This document shows, piece after piece, positions 11,149-24,342 of a DNA stretch of 64,000 nt (its first letter is position 1; every line of letters begins with the position of its first letter). Source of the DNA: Euonymus europaeus (Eukaryota > Streptophyta > Magnoliopsida > Celastrales > Celastraceae); assembly GCA_963580455.1 (NCBI GenBank), contig OY756963.1:23331555-23395554 (forward strand), written 5' to 3'. Position numbers and translations under genes: made by a program. The notes under the pieces were generated by a model. It saw only the letters and a program-made list of their open reading frames with translations, was not told the origin of the DNA and searched no databases.

Positions 11149-14100
11149 TTACAGTTTCAGGGCTTGAGCATGGTGGCTCATATGATCATCAAAAAAGGTG
11201 GAGACGAAAGGGTAGAAGTGGTCATAACCAGGCTGCACCCGCAATAGAAGGGGAACCTTGGCATTCCTACATGCTTCCCCAAACTTGTGTGTTAGTAGCT
11301 GATCATGCAAGAACTGGTCTTCCTCCCCCTGGAAAAACACAAAAAGGTGTAAGAAGATTGGACATATTCTATAATTGTAGCGATCTGAATTAACGTGAAA
11401 TACGATACATGTTTCCAATCTGTGCATTTGATCCTTTCTCTGCTTGAAAAGTTATCGTGACAAACTAAATTCAAGATAGCCAAAAGAAAATTAGGGAATG
11501 CAAAAACTGAACGGTCACAAAAGAAGACACAAAGATAGATTTACTTGATTCAGTTTTTAAGAAGCCCGGAATCACAGAAAACAAAAGAAGACACAAAGTT
11601 ATCTCCACTGAAGGTGCAAAGGTATTTCACCATTCTACTCGTTGTGGGAAACATTGTCCAAACATGTGGTGCTAAAAGCATGAGAACTTCATTTAGTATG
11701 AAACCTAGATATTCTTTTGAATGAGCATATGAGGCCCTGCTTGATGAGGGGCGTGAACACCATGAGGTCTTCGGTTTTGAACCCTTCAAAATGAGGGGTT
11801 TGCGATTGTATTAATTATAAATCTACAAAAAATACCCTCATAAAAAAAATTGTATATATATTTTTTAACCAACCCCTCCCAACACTTTGTGTACCAAGCA
11901 GGAGTTTACTCTCATAAACCCCTCTCAACCCCTTCCAAAACCCACCCCCCATGCCAAGCACACAAGCTCAAGAAAAAACAAAGGAAGCATTGTTGATGAT
12001 ACGTAGATCGGCAAGTGCTGAAACCCAAACTTTGGTGTTATCAAAATGATCATCAATGCATAATTAACCAATATCGAAATATTAGTAACTCGATCAGTGA
12101 GTAGCTGCCCATATATACTTCTGAATCAACAAGAAAGTATACTTATTTTTATATTACTTTCAAGCAGTCATTAATATATAACTAGTCAAATTAACATGTT
12201 CTCACCTGGTCAATTAAAATGGTAGCAGATACATTTGGGGACTTTGAGACCAGGCGAGTGGCGTCATATTCCTGCAATTGAGGGATTTCATTCATCAACT
12301 AAACAACATCTTGGACTGTAAAAAAAATGAATGCTCTTCAGACCCTCGGAACCTTACCTCCCAATCAGCTTTATTTTCACCTAAATAGTTTGTGAAAGCC
12401 TTCTGCCCCCAAGCACAGTTGATAGGATTGGCAATTGGTGCAAAGGCAGACACTGACTGAAAAACAGGAAGAAACAAAAAAAAAAATTAAACCAGCTCAA
12501 AATTTTATCTATACAAAAATCATAACTTTCGAGTGGCCTATAGATCCTTTTGTACTGAAGGGTAGGGGAAACAAACTATGAGCATAACGGATACACTTAA
12601 ACCAACTACCTTATACTTGTCGGGATTTTTAAGGTAGATCGTCAGAGCACCATGACCGCCCATTGAATGACCAGATATAGACGCCCTTGATGTATCAAGT
12701 TGAGGAAAATTTTCACTCAGAAGTTGTGGCAGTTCTTTCACAATATAGTCATACATGCGCCAGTTCTTCCACTTCTCTTGTGTAGCATTTAGATAGAATC
12801 CAGCACCTATGAAGAAAAAATAGACAATGAAATCAGCAATAAAGTGCTCCTATGTCCTAACAGATATGGTCCACATAAGTCGCAGCCACTTTGAGGCTTA
12901 TGAAAGTAAAGCCAACAAGAAGCCGAAAAAATATATAAGGCGTCTAGCATAGCCTTTAATGTAAAACACTCGAGTAGTCTTTGTGGATTTCAATTTATTT
13001 CATTTTCCATGCACGCAGAAGCAAATTAAGGGGGGAACAACAAATAAAGTGTTTAATATATGGACATGTCCAAGACTAATATACTCTAATATCTAAGCCA
13101 AGAAATGTGCACAAATATCACCAAAGCAGAGATTTTAACAGTCCTTTGCAACATACCTACACCAAAGTCCCAGCTGTCGGCCTCTCCTTCCACATTAAGG
13201 CCTCCTGCAAAACATATGAGATGCACAATCAGAAGGACATCATCGATATAACACATTTTTTAACTTACATAACGGTTTCTTCACAAAATCAACAGCGACC
13301 TATGATATGCTTATGCCAACCTGAATGTACAACCGTGATTCCCACAAAATGCAAATATGTTTCAATTCCCCAGTTGCATTTACTAGTCCCCACGACCACA
13401 ATCCCCATAAGTCATCTATATTATATATCATAAATAGAAAAGGCATAACAACTATGTCAAATTCAGAAAAACGCATGTAAAAATGTCTTATGATCAGAAC
13501 TCTGAATGGTTTCAATGCTTGGACTCTGTGGTCTGCTTTGCTTTTAATTGCTTTTATTCTGGTCAAGGTATATTCGTGTCAAGCTAACCAAGTAGAAATA
13601 TGAAAAGCAATTAATCTGCGATTCTCAGAGGCAAATCAAAATATATGGGCAAAGATCATTCTCAGGGGATGATGACTTACTTGGAGATGTATCAGGGACA
13701 ATTAGAGCAATCCCCTCAGTCGAGGCAGCACGCTGACCGCCTGACTTGATAATGAAATTCTCATCCGTACAGGTAAGCCCGGATAGCCAATAAAGTATCT
13801 GCATCACATTGACAGCAGGGAACCATGATAGTTTTTCCATTCAACTTTAAAGAAACTAAATGGGGCAATCTTGGTATTGCACGGCAAGCTAGAGTCAACA
13901 AATCCCATTCTCATCATTCTTTTTCTCTCTAATCGTATAGGTTACCACGATACTAAAATTTGAAACTACTATGATCTTTGTTATTTTACAAGCTCTAAAC
14001 TTTACGTATAAAAACCAAAATGGTTTCTTGTCAAATTTCTACCATTTCAGTACTTATCAATTGAAACTGGTCGCCATTTCACATTAAGTCAGTCTCCAGT

Positions 14101-14498
14101 TCCAAATACTAGCAAACCATTAGCAGAAACACCCAAAAAAATAATAAAACTAAGTAGCAATATCATCAATCAGAAGAACCAAGCCAAATCCTAGCAGCAG
14201 AAAACGTGCACAACCGCGATTTCACACTTCATAATCATGTCGACGGTCAATGACCAAGCATCGAAACACCCATTTGAGTATCATATAAAAACCTAGATAA
14301 TCACGATATATAAGTAATAAACATGGAGAAGAACCAAAAATTGGAACATACGGGGAATTTGTGGGAAGGAGAAGGCGAAGGTGGGAAGTAGATGTGGAAA
14401 TTCATGTGGCAACCCAGCGTTGGACTGTAATGCTTGTATCTCTTGTTGTAACCTTCATACATCTTCGAGCTGCTGATCTCCACTGGCTGCTTCTCCAT
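11149..14498 (-). CDS. SFGH: S-formylglutathione hydrolase (esterase D family)
   Basis: Hydrolyses S-formylglutathione to formate and glutathione, the last step of glutathione-dependent formaldehyde detoxification in the cytosol. Seven exons in transcript order: 14498-14352, 13798-13681, 13204-13157, 12806-12610, 12456-12358, 12271-12206, 11328-11149. They give 284 aa, the length of the Arabidopsis enzyme. Alpha/beta-hydrolase features are the nucleophile elbow GHSMGG with Ser152, a probable catalytic Asp229 in GEEDQF and His262 in PGYDH. Cys59 in GLTCTDENF corresponds to the redox-sensitive cysteine known in the family. The ATG at 14498 was chosen because it places the conserved K-M-Y-E-G-Y-N-K-R at the orthologous position; an in-frame ATG 33 bases upstream (14531) would add 11 residues. 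Confidence 0.96.
11720..11960. repeat. Repeat-like insertion in SFGH intron 6
   Basis: A CCAACCCCTCCCAACAC / AACCCCTCTCAACCCC / CCATGCCAAGCACAC segment resembles the 10740-10990 segment downstream of the gene. Ends and target duplication were not resolved, so family assignment is open. Confidence 0.35.
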
Positions 14499-14559
14499 TT
14501 TTTCTGCCTGGTCTCTCGTCTCCTGTATCATCTCTGCTGCTCTCTAGTTTCCGTCTTAT

Positions 14560-17226
14560 AGTGGATGTTAGGTCCATGTCTTTTCATAAACCCTTCACCT
14601 ACTTTTGTTTTGTTTTACTTTTGTCTTATTATAGAAAATCATCTGGATAATTAAATTTTTTGGGTTGTGAGTCATAACAAATTCGTGTTTAACGTGGAAT
14701 TTTCATTATATATCTAGGATAATTAAAAAATTTGTTCTCATTCACAACAAATTCATGCTTAACATGTGAAATTCATAGATAGCTTAACAAATTAATGAAC
14801 CACTCCAAAATGGTTTTGTTGGCTTGAATTCTTCGAGTCGAAAAAAAATAAAATTCGATTCACTAATTTTATTCAACAAATAAACTCAAACATCAAGTTG
14901 TATGCCCGCATGTAAAAAAGTTCATCTCAAATAAATTTATCATTAAATTATAAGCTAAATGATTAATTCAATTCACAATATTAAAATTTTAATGGTTGTG
15001 ACATTTCAATTTATTTATATATTGATGCATAATCTCATAAACATCAGATCGGTTGGGGCTCTGGAGATTTGAAAGCTTTGGGGACTTGGGCTCTAGGCAA
15101 TGGTTGTCTCGCCAAGCCCCAAGAGGTGCCTCTATATCATATGAGCAAAAAACATTAATGGTGAGCTATATTTGTATCCTATTATTTTCTAATTACACCC
15201 CAGTATATCTACATTTCACTGAAATTGGAGAATATCTTACTACACCCCAAGTAATCAAATTTCACGCAATTAATTATGAAATTTACTTCAAAGATAATAA
15301 AAAAAACAAACAAAAATATTTTCACATAACAAAATTTCAAAAAATTTATAACTTCCTACAGTAATAGAAATAGTACACAAGTCAATGATAAACCCACTAA
15401 GATCATCCCCAACAAATTACAATCACTTTAAATAAATAAATAAAACATGCAGAAAATTCAAAAACTCGTCATTGTAGCAGTCTCATTTTTTGGGGAAGGC
15501 ATTGACAATCTCTCCCAATAATAGAAACACGACGATTTAAGTGTGTAGGTTTTTTGCTCGTATTACCACACAATTGAAAAACGAACCTTAAAAAAATGGG
15601 TGTGAAAAAAACAGTTGAGATATCTTTTGAAGAACAAAGTCACAAAACGTTTGGACTCGAATGATGAACAATACCTCACGTGACCTTCGCATCACTTTCT
15701 ATCTCATGCGGACTTCTCATAACCTTCTTCTAATCTCTCAAATTAAGGGGATTGAGCGAAAGTTTTATTTTCTCTTATTTTTAATGTAACTGCAAGTATA
15801 TCATCTTTTTTTTAATAAGGGCAAAATGGTGGGGTTTGAATTCGGGATTCAAGATTACATACGGCCAATCTCAATAATCGATCTACTTGAGATTCGTAAT
15901 TGCATGTATATCCATAAGAAATCTTTGTTAATGATATTTTTCAATTATTTATATTTGATTTCTATTTTAAAAAAAGATAAAAAAAGGAAGGAAAAATGAT
16001 GGATGACAATAAAGACCTCATCATTTGGCTCATGAATTTTGATCCGGTTTTGGACCAAAGTTATTTTGGCCTACGGCAGCCAGACCTTAGACCTCAGGCA
16101 GACCTAAGCCTCATTTTTGGGGCCGAGCTAGGCCCATAGCACGACCATTTGTGTTGGCCCGAAAACTGATCAAGTTCATGCCCGAAAGATATAACATGTT
16201 TAGAGATAGATATGGAGATACCTATCGGCTATCTGACTCGAGGCTCGACCTAATAACTCGAGATTGTCTTAAGCACAACCTTAAATCCAAATATGATTCT
16301 CGGGCTTTGGCCTAAAAAAAAATCGGGTCCGCCAGGCCGGATGGGGAGACCTAGTCACCTAGATGACATTATTAATTACCGTCGGGGGAGGTTGACAATA
16401 TCCAAAAACTTAAATGCTGCCTCCGTCCAACTCAGCTCAACTGTACCCCCATCAATGCCTTCTCTCTCTCTCTCTCAGGAATCTCACACCTCAAGGAATG
16501 ACAAGTGAGACTACTTTCACACTTCGCATGCAATTCTTGTGCTTCCTATATAGATCACACACATTCTCCTTCGTTCTCATACTTCATTTCTTCCAAATAA
16601 TCGGCTGGAATTCCTGATATCTTTCGCGGGTCTTGGCTGATTGGGATTAAAGTTCCAAGCTTTGTAATTGTCGAAGCCAAAAAGGGTCTCGGTAATACAT
16701 TTGACCTCAAATTTCTTTTTATTTACCCGTTTTTGTTTATAATATTATTGTGAAAGCATTTTAGGTTGGTAGGTGAACGAACTTGGAACGGAGAAACCAA
16801 GGTTGCATTTGATTAGTTTGGGAATTTTTCACTTTGGCATGTGATTGCATATCATTTTTTCAGTCTGTAACATTCAATTTGTATTAAAAGAATATTGATT
16901 GGTTGGTTTGAAAATCTGTGTGGAGAGATCAAGGATTAGTTCTGGTATTGGTAAAATAATCAACCAATAAAATCTTTTTTTTTTTTTGCACGGTGCTTGT
17001 GGGAAGCGGAAATTTGTGGTTTCAAGCCTAGAAATAATAGATGTTTGTATAAATGCCTGAGCTGGGTTGGTTTTAGAATCTGATCTGGTGAAAGTTTCAA
17101 CGCCAATTAGTAATTAGAGAACACTCATTTGAGTACTGTGACTGAATATTGAAGGATTTGGTTTGAGGTTTCTTTGTTGTTGTATTGAAATTAATACTTT
17201 TGGGTGGTGATTTCAATTTGAAGAAG
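14560..17226. other. Intergenic region between SFGH and GPDH (divergent promoters)
   Basis: No gene supported. It should hold the SFGH promoter at the left and the GPDH promoter and leader at the right. A CTATATAG word near 16546-16553 is a candidate TATA element. A CT microsatellite lies at about 16461-16478. A possible leader donor (TCTCG|GTAATA) lies near 16691, so the GPDH leader may be spliced; this is inference. Confidence 0.4.
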
Positions 17227-20200
17227 ATGGTTGCGTGTATGGAGAATATGAATGCTGGTGTATACTCCAATGGATCAATTCAGAACAGTAATGGTTTCGA
17301 AGAAAGGCTTGATGAGCTTAGGCTCCTTCTTGGCAAGGCTGATGGTGATCCGCTGAGGATCGTGGGTGTTGGAGCTGGTGCTTGGGGAAGTGTATTTGCA
17401 GCTTTGCTACAAGATAGCTATGGTCAGTTCAGAGAGAGGGTTCAAATCAGGATATGGAGGAGACCAGGGAGGGCAGTTGACAGAGAAACAGCGGAACATC
17501 TGTTTGAAGTAATTAATTCAAGGGAGGATGTCCTGAGGAGGTTGATCAGGCGTTGTGCTTACTTGAAGTATGTTGAGGCAAGGCTTGGTGATAGGACTCT
17601 TTACGCAGATGAAATTTTGAAGGACGGATTTTGCTTGAACATGATTGACACACCTCTTTGTCCTTTGAAGGTTGTGACCAATTTGCAAGAGGCAGTTTGG
17701 GATGCTGATATTGTGGTTAATGGTGTGCCGTCTACTGAAACGCGTGAGGTCTTTGAGGAGATTAGTCATTATTGGAAGGAGAGGATCACAATGCCCATCA
17801 TCATTTCTTTGGCAAAGGGTATTGAGGCAGCCCTTGATCCTGTTCCCCATATAATAACACCCACAAAAATGATTAACTGCGCAAGTAAGAATTGCCTTCC
17901 ATTGATTTATTTTCCTGTCGCATTTGTTTTCTTGTTGGCTGCTTATCATTTTGAACTGCTCAGAATCTCTACAATTATGATTTTGTTTGTTTCATAAGAA
18001 CATCCTGAATATGTGTGTCATATTAAAGGTTCTTATTAAATAACTAATAGTCAACTTATAATTTGCCCAAGTGTCAGTGTAAGTTTGTAATAATAATCTC
18101 TCAAAACTGTAAGATATCACATTCCCATGGTCCGTTCAGTTCATAAACAAAAGCAATGGAAGTCTACAGAGTAAGGGCGGAGTACGCTCTTCTGAGAGTT
18201 CGGAGAAAACTGATTACTGGAGAAGAAACTTGAAATATGCCAAGGTAGTTATAAATACAATAAGATCCATTAATGCTTTTAAAGAGTCTGATTTGGTAAG
18301 TCTGGAAATGTACAAGTCCCTATTTCAGTAGCTTTAAAGAGGACAACCTTTCTCTTTCTTCTTCTTGCATTAGGAGAGTACTTTTATACTCATCTCGAAC
18401 TACATTCATTACATATTCTGATCATTGACAGCTTTAAACCAGTGTTTAGTGGAAAGGGCATTGTGTTTGGACAAGTAGGTATAAGTGATGCATATCTACT
18501 ATCTCTTGCTGCTGTATGATTCTACAGTACGTTGACTTGTACTCACCCTAGCTCAACACGTTCCTTGTTTCATATAAAACTTGCGCAATTTTAATAGGTT
18601 CTACAATTTTAAGAATACGACTATAATGTTAATTTACTTATGACATCTCGACAGCCAATCTTTATGAAGAATTGCTTCTTTGCTATAGACAAGGAAAAAT
18701 AAAAGGAGAGGGCCTTATTCTCTCTGTGATCAATATTGAAAATGACTTTGATCTATGTGTTTTTTTATATATAGTCTGTTGCCTTTTGTGGTACTTTAGA
18801 ACCTTTTCCCTCATTTTCTAATGCTTCTTATGCTTGGCTTGCAGCTGGAGTACCTATGGACAACATACTCTACCTTGGAGGACCTAACATTGCCTCAGAG
18901 ATTTACAACAAGGAATATGCCAATGCCCGAATATGTGGAACTGAAAAGTGGAGGAAACCTCTTGCAAAGTTTTTGCGGCAACCCCATTTCATTGTATGGG
19001 ACAACAGTGATCTTGTCACTCATGAAGTCATGGGTGGTTTGAAGAATGTGTATGCCATTGGAGCTGGTAAGTTGCAGTACCAGAACATGATATTGCCTTT
19101 TGGCATCTTCAGTAAACTTTAACATTTCAAAGGGATGGGAAGAAAATAATCTTCCGAACTTAAATAACCTATTGATATAGTTTCAGAAAACTATTTTTAT
19201 TTCTTGAATGCTTATTTAGAGTGACTCCCCTTGTCCCCATAAATTTCAAGGAGTCCTCTTTTAAATAGACATATTGATTTATATAAATACTATCAGAATG
19301 CAAATAACTTGGAATAATTAAATATAGATTCTCACTATATCGCTTAGTTACTGTGTAAAATTCATGCTCATATTCTTCTTTGGTTTTCTCAGGAATGGTA
19401 GCAGCTCTTACCAATGAGAGTGCTACATGCAAATCAGTATATTTTGCGCATTGTACATCAGAGATGATATTCATTACTCATCTATTGGCTGAAGAACCCG
19501 AAAAGCTTGCTGGGCCTTTACTGGCTGACACATATGTAACCTTATTGAAAGGTCGTAATGCATGGTATGGGCAAATGCTAGCAAAGGGAGAAATAAGCCG
19601 TGATATGGGTGATAGCATCAGTGGGAAAGGAATGATACAGGTACCGACTTTATTTTCATCTCTACAATTCATGCTTCGCACATATAATTTATTTTGAAGT
19701 TTTATCGGTACAAGGTCTGGAAACATTGACAACAGTGTAGTTCTCGAGAATGCACGAAACTCTTGCAGTAGTAGTAGGGTCTGGGAAAGGTAGATATTCA
19801 CAACCTTTTCCCATATTGTGGAGAGGCTATTTGTTGGTTTTAATATGTGACACCTAAGTTTTAAAGACACTTTTTATGTCATGAACTTGTTTTCTTTATT
19901 TGGTCCTATTCATGTTTTTCTTACCATCATCGATCGTCATTGCCGTCATCATCATTTAAAGTGGCTTGGATGATTAAGACTATCTTGCAATTTCTTGTCC
20001 AGGGCGTCTCTGCTGTGGGTGCTTTCTATGAACTACTAAGTCAGTCATGCTTAAGTATATTGCATCCTGGTGAAAACAAGCCTGTGGCCCCAGTTGAGCT
20101 ATGTCCCATCTTAAAAACACTGTACAAAGTACTGATATCAAGGTGATTGTCTAGTTGTTCATGTATTTTTCTTTGATGAAATGCAATAGATCATTTATTT

Positions 20201-20813
20201 CTTACTCTTGACTAATTATTGAACTCAAAGTGAATTCAAGGAACTCTTAATTTGTTGTTAAGATTGCATTACTCTTGACCGAGACATCTTGAAGCTGCAT
20301 AGTAAGCCAAGATGTCAAAGTTCGAGGTAAGATTTTTGTGTTGGGGAAATGACCATTTGAGGAGGCTCAATGTGACGTTACTCTAGCGAGTCCCAAGTCA
20401 CCGCCATGTTTAGCTATCAATATTTTTTACGATTGTTTTACGAGTCTCCTGTTATCATCTGCCCTTCAAAAGTGAAAGTTGTGAAGATCTTGTTTGGAAG
20501 CCAAAAAAAATGATCACGAGTCCATTCATCTGAAAAATTTTCCAACTCAACGTTTGCCTGTGTTTCACTGTGTTTTTTGGCTTTTAGTTTAATGCGCATA
20601 CAAGATATGCAAATTCTGGCAATTAGAGTCTACTTTTCATTGTCGGCAATCTTGACACTTTCCTTGTCTTTCTTGTTTTTGATCCTCAGGGAACAATCAT
20701 CGCAAGCTATACTGCAAGCGCTGAGGGATGAGACCTTGAATGATCCCCGGGAACGCATAGAGATTGCACAGAGCCATGCATTCTACAGGCCTTCACTTCT
20801 TGGCCAACCTTAA
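17227..20813 (+). CDS. GPDHC1: Glycerol-3-phosphate dehydrogenase [NAD+], cytosolic plant type
   Basis: Interconverts dihydroxyacetone phosphate and sn-glycerol 3-phosphate with NAD(H); in Arabidopsis the cytosolic enzyme works in the glycerol-3-phosphate shuttle and redox balance. Five exons: 17227..17884, 18845..19066, 19393..19640, 20003..20142, 20690..20813, giving 463 aa (Arabidopsis GPDHC1 is about 462). The Rossmann glycine motif [12 protein letters not shown] is at residues ~47-58. The substrate/catalytic region includes [35 protein letters not shown] and [14 protein letters not shown]. The C-terminus [12 protein letters not shown] is family-typical. There is no transit peptide. The ATG at 17227 is the first in the open frame; the preceding 14 codons of open frame begin with TTG and are probably leader. 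Exon 1 is uninterrupted over both the variable N-terminus and the cofactor domain. Confidence 0.97.
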
Positions 20814-22531
20814 CTAGTTGGCTCTAAGATTCTGAAATTGGCAATGAAGTAACCAATGATCCTTCTTTGAAAACAACTGTTAAATGGTAAATAGAAACAT
20901 ATCTACTGGTTTTAGTCTGTAAGGGACTATTATTTGGCAGAGAATTCAACTGACAGACTATAAGTTGGTGTATAATTAGTTTTTAAATTAAGCTATTTTG
21001 AATATACGTTGTCAAATTAAGCTATTTTAAGCTGTCTGCATGTTTGACAGCGTTAATTTATGCACAAAATTTGCCTGACTTTGTATATGAATCCATCTGC
21101 ACTTGATCGCACAACCCTTCAATGGAGGAGAGAGCAACAACTAGGGCTTAAAAAATCAAAAGAGAATGAAGTCCATACTTGTAAGTAGAGAGAACAAAGA
21201 AGACGAAGAGAATAAAGGAGGTGAAGAGAACAACAACGAAACGATACATGTTAAGGAGTTGCCCGATTGTCGTATGAGAGAGCAGCAACTAGGGCTTCGA
21301 AAACATGCTAGGGCTTCAAAAATATGAAGAGAACTATGAAGTCCATACCTATAAATTGCAACAAACGAAGAAGAAAAGGACAAAAACAAACCCAAAACCA
21401 TACCTTTGATCGATTGTCTTATAAGAGACGAGAAGTGCAGAGGCGAGAGGGAGAGAGATGTGAAGGCTTGAGGAAAGTGAATGGTATTTTGCTTTGGCGT
21501 TAGAAAATAATCTCCTTCGGTAAGTGGTGGGGTCATCAGCTATGGAAGCTAACTCTTACGACATCTGGAAAATGGTGTTAGAATACTCTCACACCCTCTC
21601 TACCAAACGCGGGGTTACTATAATGAGTTTTACTATTTTAATCCAATTTCCCTTTTATCTTACAGAGTTTACGAGGTCATACTAGATGAAAAAGAGAATG
21701 GGAAATTGAGTGAAGGAAACAAGAAAAAATGAAAATGTTGTAGTTTAATATGCTAAGAAAAATAAGGTGAAAAGTTTTTTGTATATTATTTTTTGAAAAT
21801 TAAAGAATTTGGGTCATTAGATACAATGTAATACATTAATGTGGCAGTGGAACAACGACAATTTTCATGAGACGACTATAATTTATAACGATACATTAAT
21901 GTAGAACAACGGCAATTTACATGAGAGAGTCGACAATTTACAGGTGATAACTATTGATCTTCATTCTCAACCATCATTGCATTGTCACAAATGTCTATGA
22001 ATCGGCTAATTGGTTTTAGTGCAAGGCCAACTCTAGTTACTTTGATGTCTTGACTCTTGAGTGACACTGTAAATAGATACCTTATTAGGAAAAAAATATC
22101 ATAATAATTTCTTTTTAATAATATGGTGCCTCGGACGACTGTCTAAGTGGCAACGGAAAGAGATACCTTATTGAAAAAAGAAAAAAAAATCATAAAAAGA
22201 GACGGTTCTCACTTCTCACACAATTTTAATAAAAAATTACCAACCAACTCACAACAATATTTAAATACAAAACACAAAATTTAAATACAAATATTAATAA
22301 TTTCTTTTTAATAATATGGTGCCCCAACGACTGATGCAAAGCCCTAACTTGAGCTGCAAGTGCAACTAATTAGGGTCCGAGAGAAAAGAGGGTAGTTTTG
22401 TACATTCACAGTGCATAATCCAATGCCCTTCCAAAAACAGCCTAGAAGGGTTAAAGCCGACAGTCAGCGACTGTCTCGTATAGTTTTAGGCGCAGAAAAG
22501 CCAGAGCAGAGCAAGAAGGAAGGCGTCGGGG
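20814..22531. repeat. Intergenic region with short local duplications
   Basis: Two imperfect ~150-bp copies lie at about 21120-21270 and 21270-21430, sharing GCAACAACTAGGGCTT and GAAGTCCATAC words. A ~40-bp direct repeat (AATAATTTCTTTTTAATAAT...) occurs near 22103 and 22295. No gene was supported; the minus-strand frame at 21156-21536 is low-complexity Ser/Leu-rich sequence over the first duplication. Confidence 0.5.
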
Positions 22532-24342
22532 ATGACAGCGTCGGGGAGCGACCTTGGAGAGGTTCTGAAGCCTTTTTATGAAAGAGCTAATGAAGCTGAG
22601 GTTTCGATTATCATTCTGCAATCGATTTTTTATTTTTCTCTATACATATTTTTTTTTTGTTCCGCTTCTTTTGAATTGATTCGCTTGTTCTTCAGGTAGA
22701 GTTTGCAAGTTCATATTGGTTATTTGTACAGAGTGTGCTTTTGCATTGTTTGTATCACTGTATGTACAAAGATTATCGAAATTTTGTTGAAATTAAATCT
22801 GAGACAAATCTGTTTAGTGTGAAAATATAGAATTGCTGCACCACTAGGCAAACTTGGTGATGGTATTGAAGTTAGACCATGAAACTCGTATCTCACAGTC
22901 AGAGCTTGTGAACTTGTTAGTTTAGATTATCTCTCACACAAGAACACTCAATAATGGAGAAATGGAGCTCACTTTATTGAATGAATAACTTATGGCTTTA
23001 TACAGCCTTACAAACTGAACATAGGATAAAGATAAAATCAAATCAAAGTCTATCTCCTGAGTTCTAAGGACTCGGGCCTTATTAACAGAAATAAATAAGA
23101 CATATTAATCCTACTGACTTATTGAGCAAGTACTTTGAAACTCCAACAGAACTTGGGTTTTTGGCTACCTCAAATTAGACATCCTTACTTTTTTCATTCT
23201 TCTTGTGGGTTTTGAAATTTTGTGTCACTTCTCTCGTCATTCCATTAAGATCATTGTTGAGAGTTGTCTCACACATTGGTTAGGTGTAAGCTGTCGATGA
23301 TGTTTACAAGTAAATATTCAATCTTGGAAGAAACTGTGCAGGGCAGCACGGATAATACCTTTCGAGTTTTTGGAATTGTATTTATGTGGTGCTTTCACAA
23401 GTATCCAATCGATAACAATTATCCAATTTATAACAATTTTATGTCGTACAGTGAAATTTTAATGCTTTATTTCTGTGGTTTCTAATGTGTGACTGAAGTA
23501 TTTAATCTTTTTTACTTGTGAAATGCTTATGAACGCCGGAGTAATTATCTTTTTTTTTAACGGAAGAATTTTATTCAAGCACCAAGGGGGTGCAACCCAC
23601 ACCAATTACAAGGTGGAAATGCTAATATGGTGTTATTATCATTTGAGAAATGTGCTCCGTTCTTGTTACCATTGGTGTTTTCTAACTAGCATTTGCTTTT
23701 ATGTTATAGGGTCGCTTGTCTAGACTTGAAGCTTCCCTTTCAAGTGAAAAAGGTTCAAGTCTAGAAGAACTACATTAGTTCAATTGTGTTTGTGTAGCTT
23801 AATTGCAGCAGACAAACTTTGTTAATGGAATATGAACTTGTGCAGCTGCTGGAAATGAAGAATATTTGAAAACAATAAGTGAACTTCAAGCCAAGCTGGA
23901 AAGTGCTAATGCAGAATTAGTTTCAGAAAGGGGAAAGGTACTTGCATTTTCACAATTGGTTTTTGTAATTTTAAATGAGATTGTTTCAATTCCTGACTAC
24001 TGTGGCTTGCAGACCAAGCTGCTTTCTGTGGAAAATTCAAAACTTCAATATCGCATCATCCATCTCGTACGCACTATCAATGACGCTGATAAAGAGTTGG
24101 AGCATCTGAGAGGTATAACTCTGAGCTTTCGTTTCTTGACAATTTGACATTTTTGCTGTAATTATTGGAGCATGTTGAAAGCAATTTTTCCACAGAATTC
24201 AGGTGTGGTACAGGAAAGTCTATTTGTATCCAAACAATGACTATCCTGTTATTATGTCCAAACAATGACAGAATTCAGGTGTTGATGCTTTCTATTTCTC
24301 TGGTTTTCTTCAGGTCAAAACTCGGAGGCAACCTCGCTTTGA
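22532..24342 (+). CDS. Small coiled-coil protein, function unknown
   Basis: Five short exons, each too small to stand out as an open frame: 22532..22600, 23710..23752, 23846..23937, 24013..24112, 24314..24342. They join in phase to 110 aa. The N-terminus MTASGSDLGEVLKPFYERAN is followed by long heptad-like helical stretches: RLSRLEASL, YLKTISELQAKLESANAELV, and KLQYRIIHLVRTINDADKEL. A central coiled coil covers about residues 20-100. No enzyme motif, signal peptide or membrane segment is visible. All donors begin GT and all acceptors end AG. I recognise the pattern of a conserved plant coiled-coil protein but cannot name it. Intron 1 (22601-23709) hosts a solo LTR and a LINE tail. The gene is convergent with the Rho_N gene. 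Confidence 0.7.
22915..23148 (-). mobile_element. Solo LTR (234 bp) with GAACT target duplication
   Basis: Read on the minus strand the element starts TGTTGGAGTTTC and ends CTAAACTAACA, the TG...CA ends of an LTR. It is flanked by perfect 5-bp duplications GAACT (22910-22914 and 23149-23153). Inside are a TATAAAGCC promoter-like word and a TTCAATAAAG polyadenylation-type word in the right order for U3-R-U5. It lies antisense in intron 1 of the coiled-coil gene. No internal region remains, so it is a recombined solo LTR, probably Copia-like. Confidence 0.85.
23549..23616 (-). mobile_element. LINE 3' tail, 5'-truncated
   Basis: On the minus strand the segment reads CCACCTTGTAATTGG, then TTGCACCCCCTTGGTGCTT, then AATAAAATTCTTCC and an A tract. 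This is the typical 3' end of plant L1-type LINEs. Only the terminal ~70 bp is recognisable. Confidence 0.55.

Noticed and set aside
17518..17949. 143-codon minus-strand frame
   Set aside because: Antisense shadow of GPDH exon 1.
21156..21536. 126-codon minus-strand Ser/Leu-rich frame
   Set aside because: Covers a local duplicated GA/CT-rich segment; low-complexity translation with no family match.
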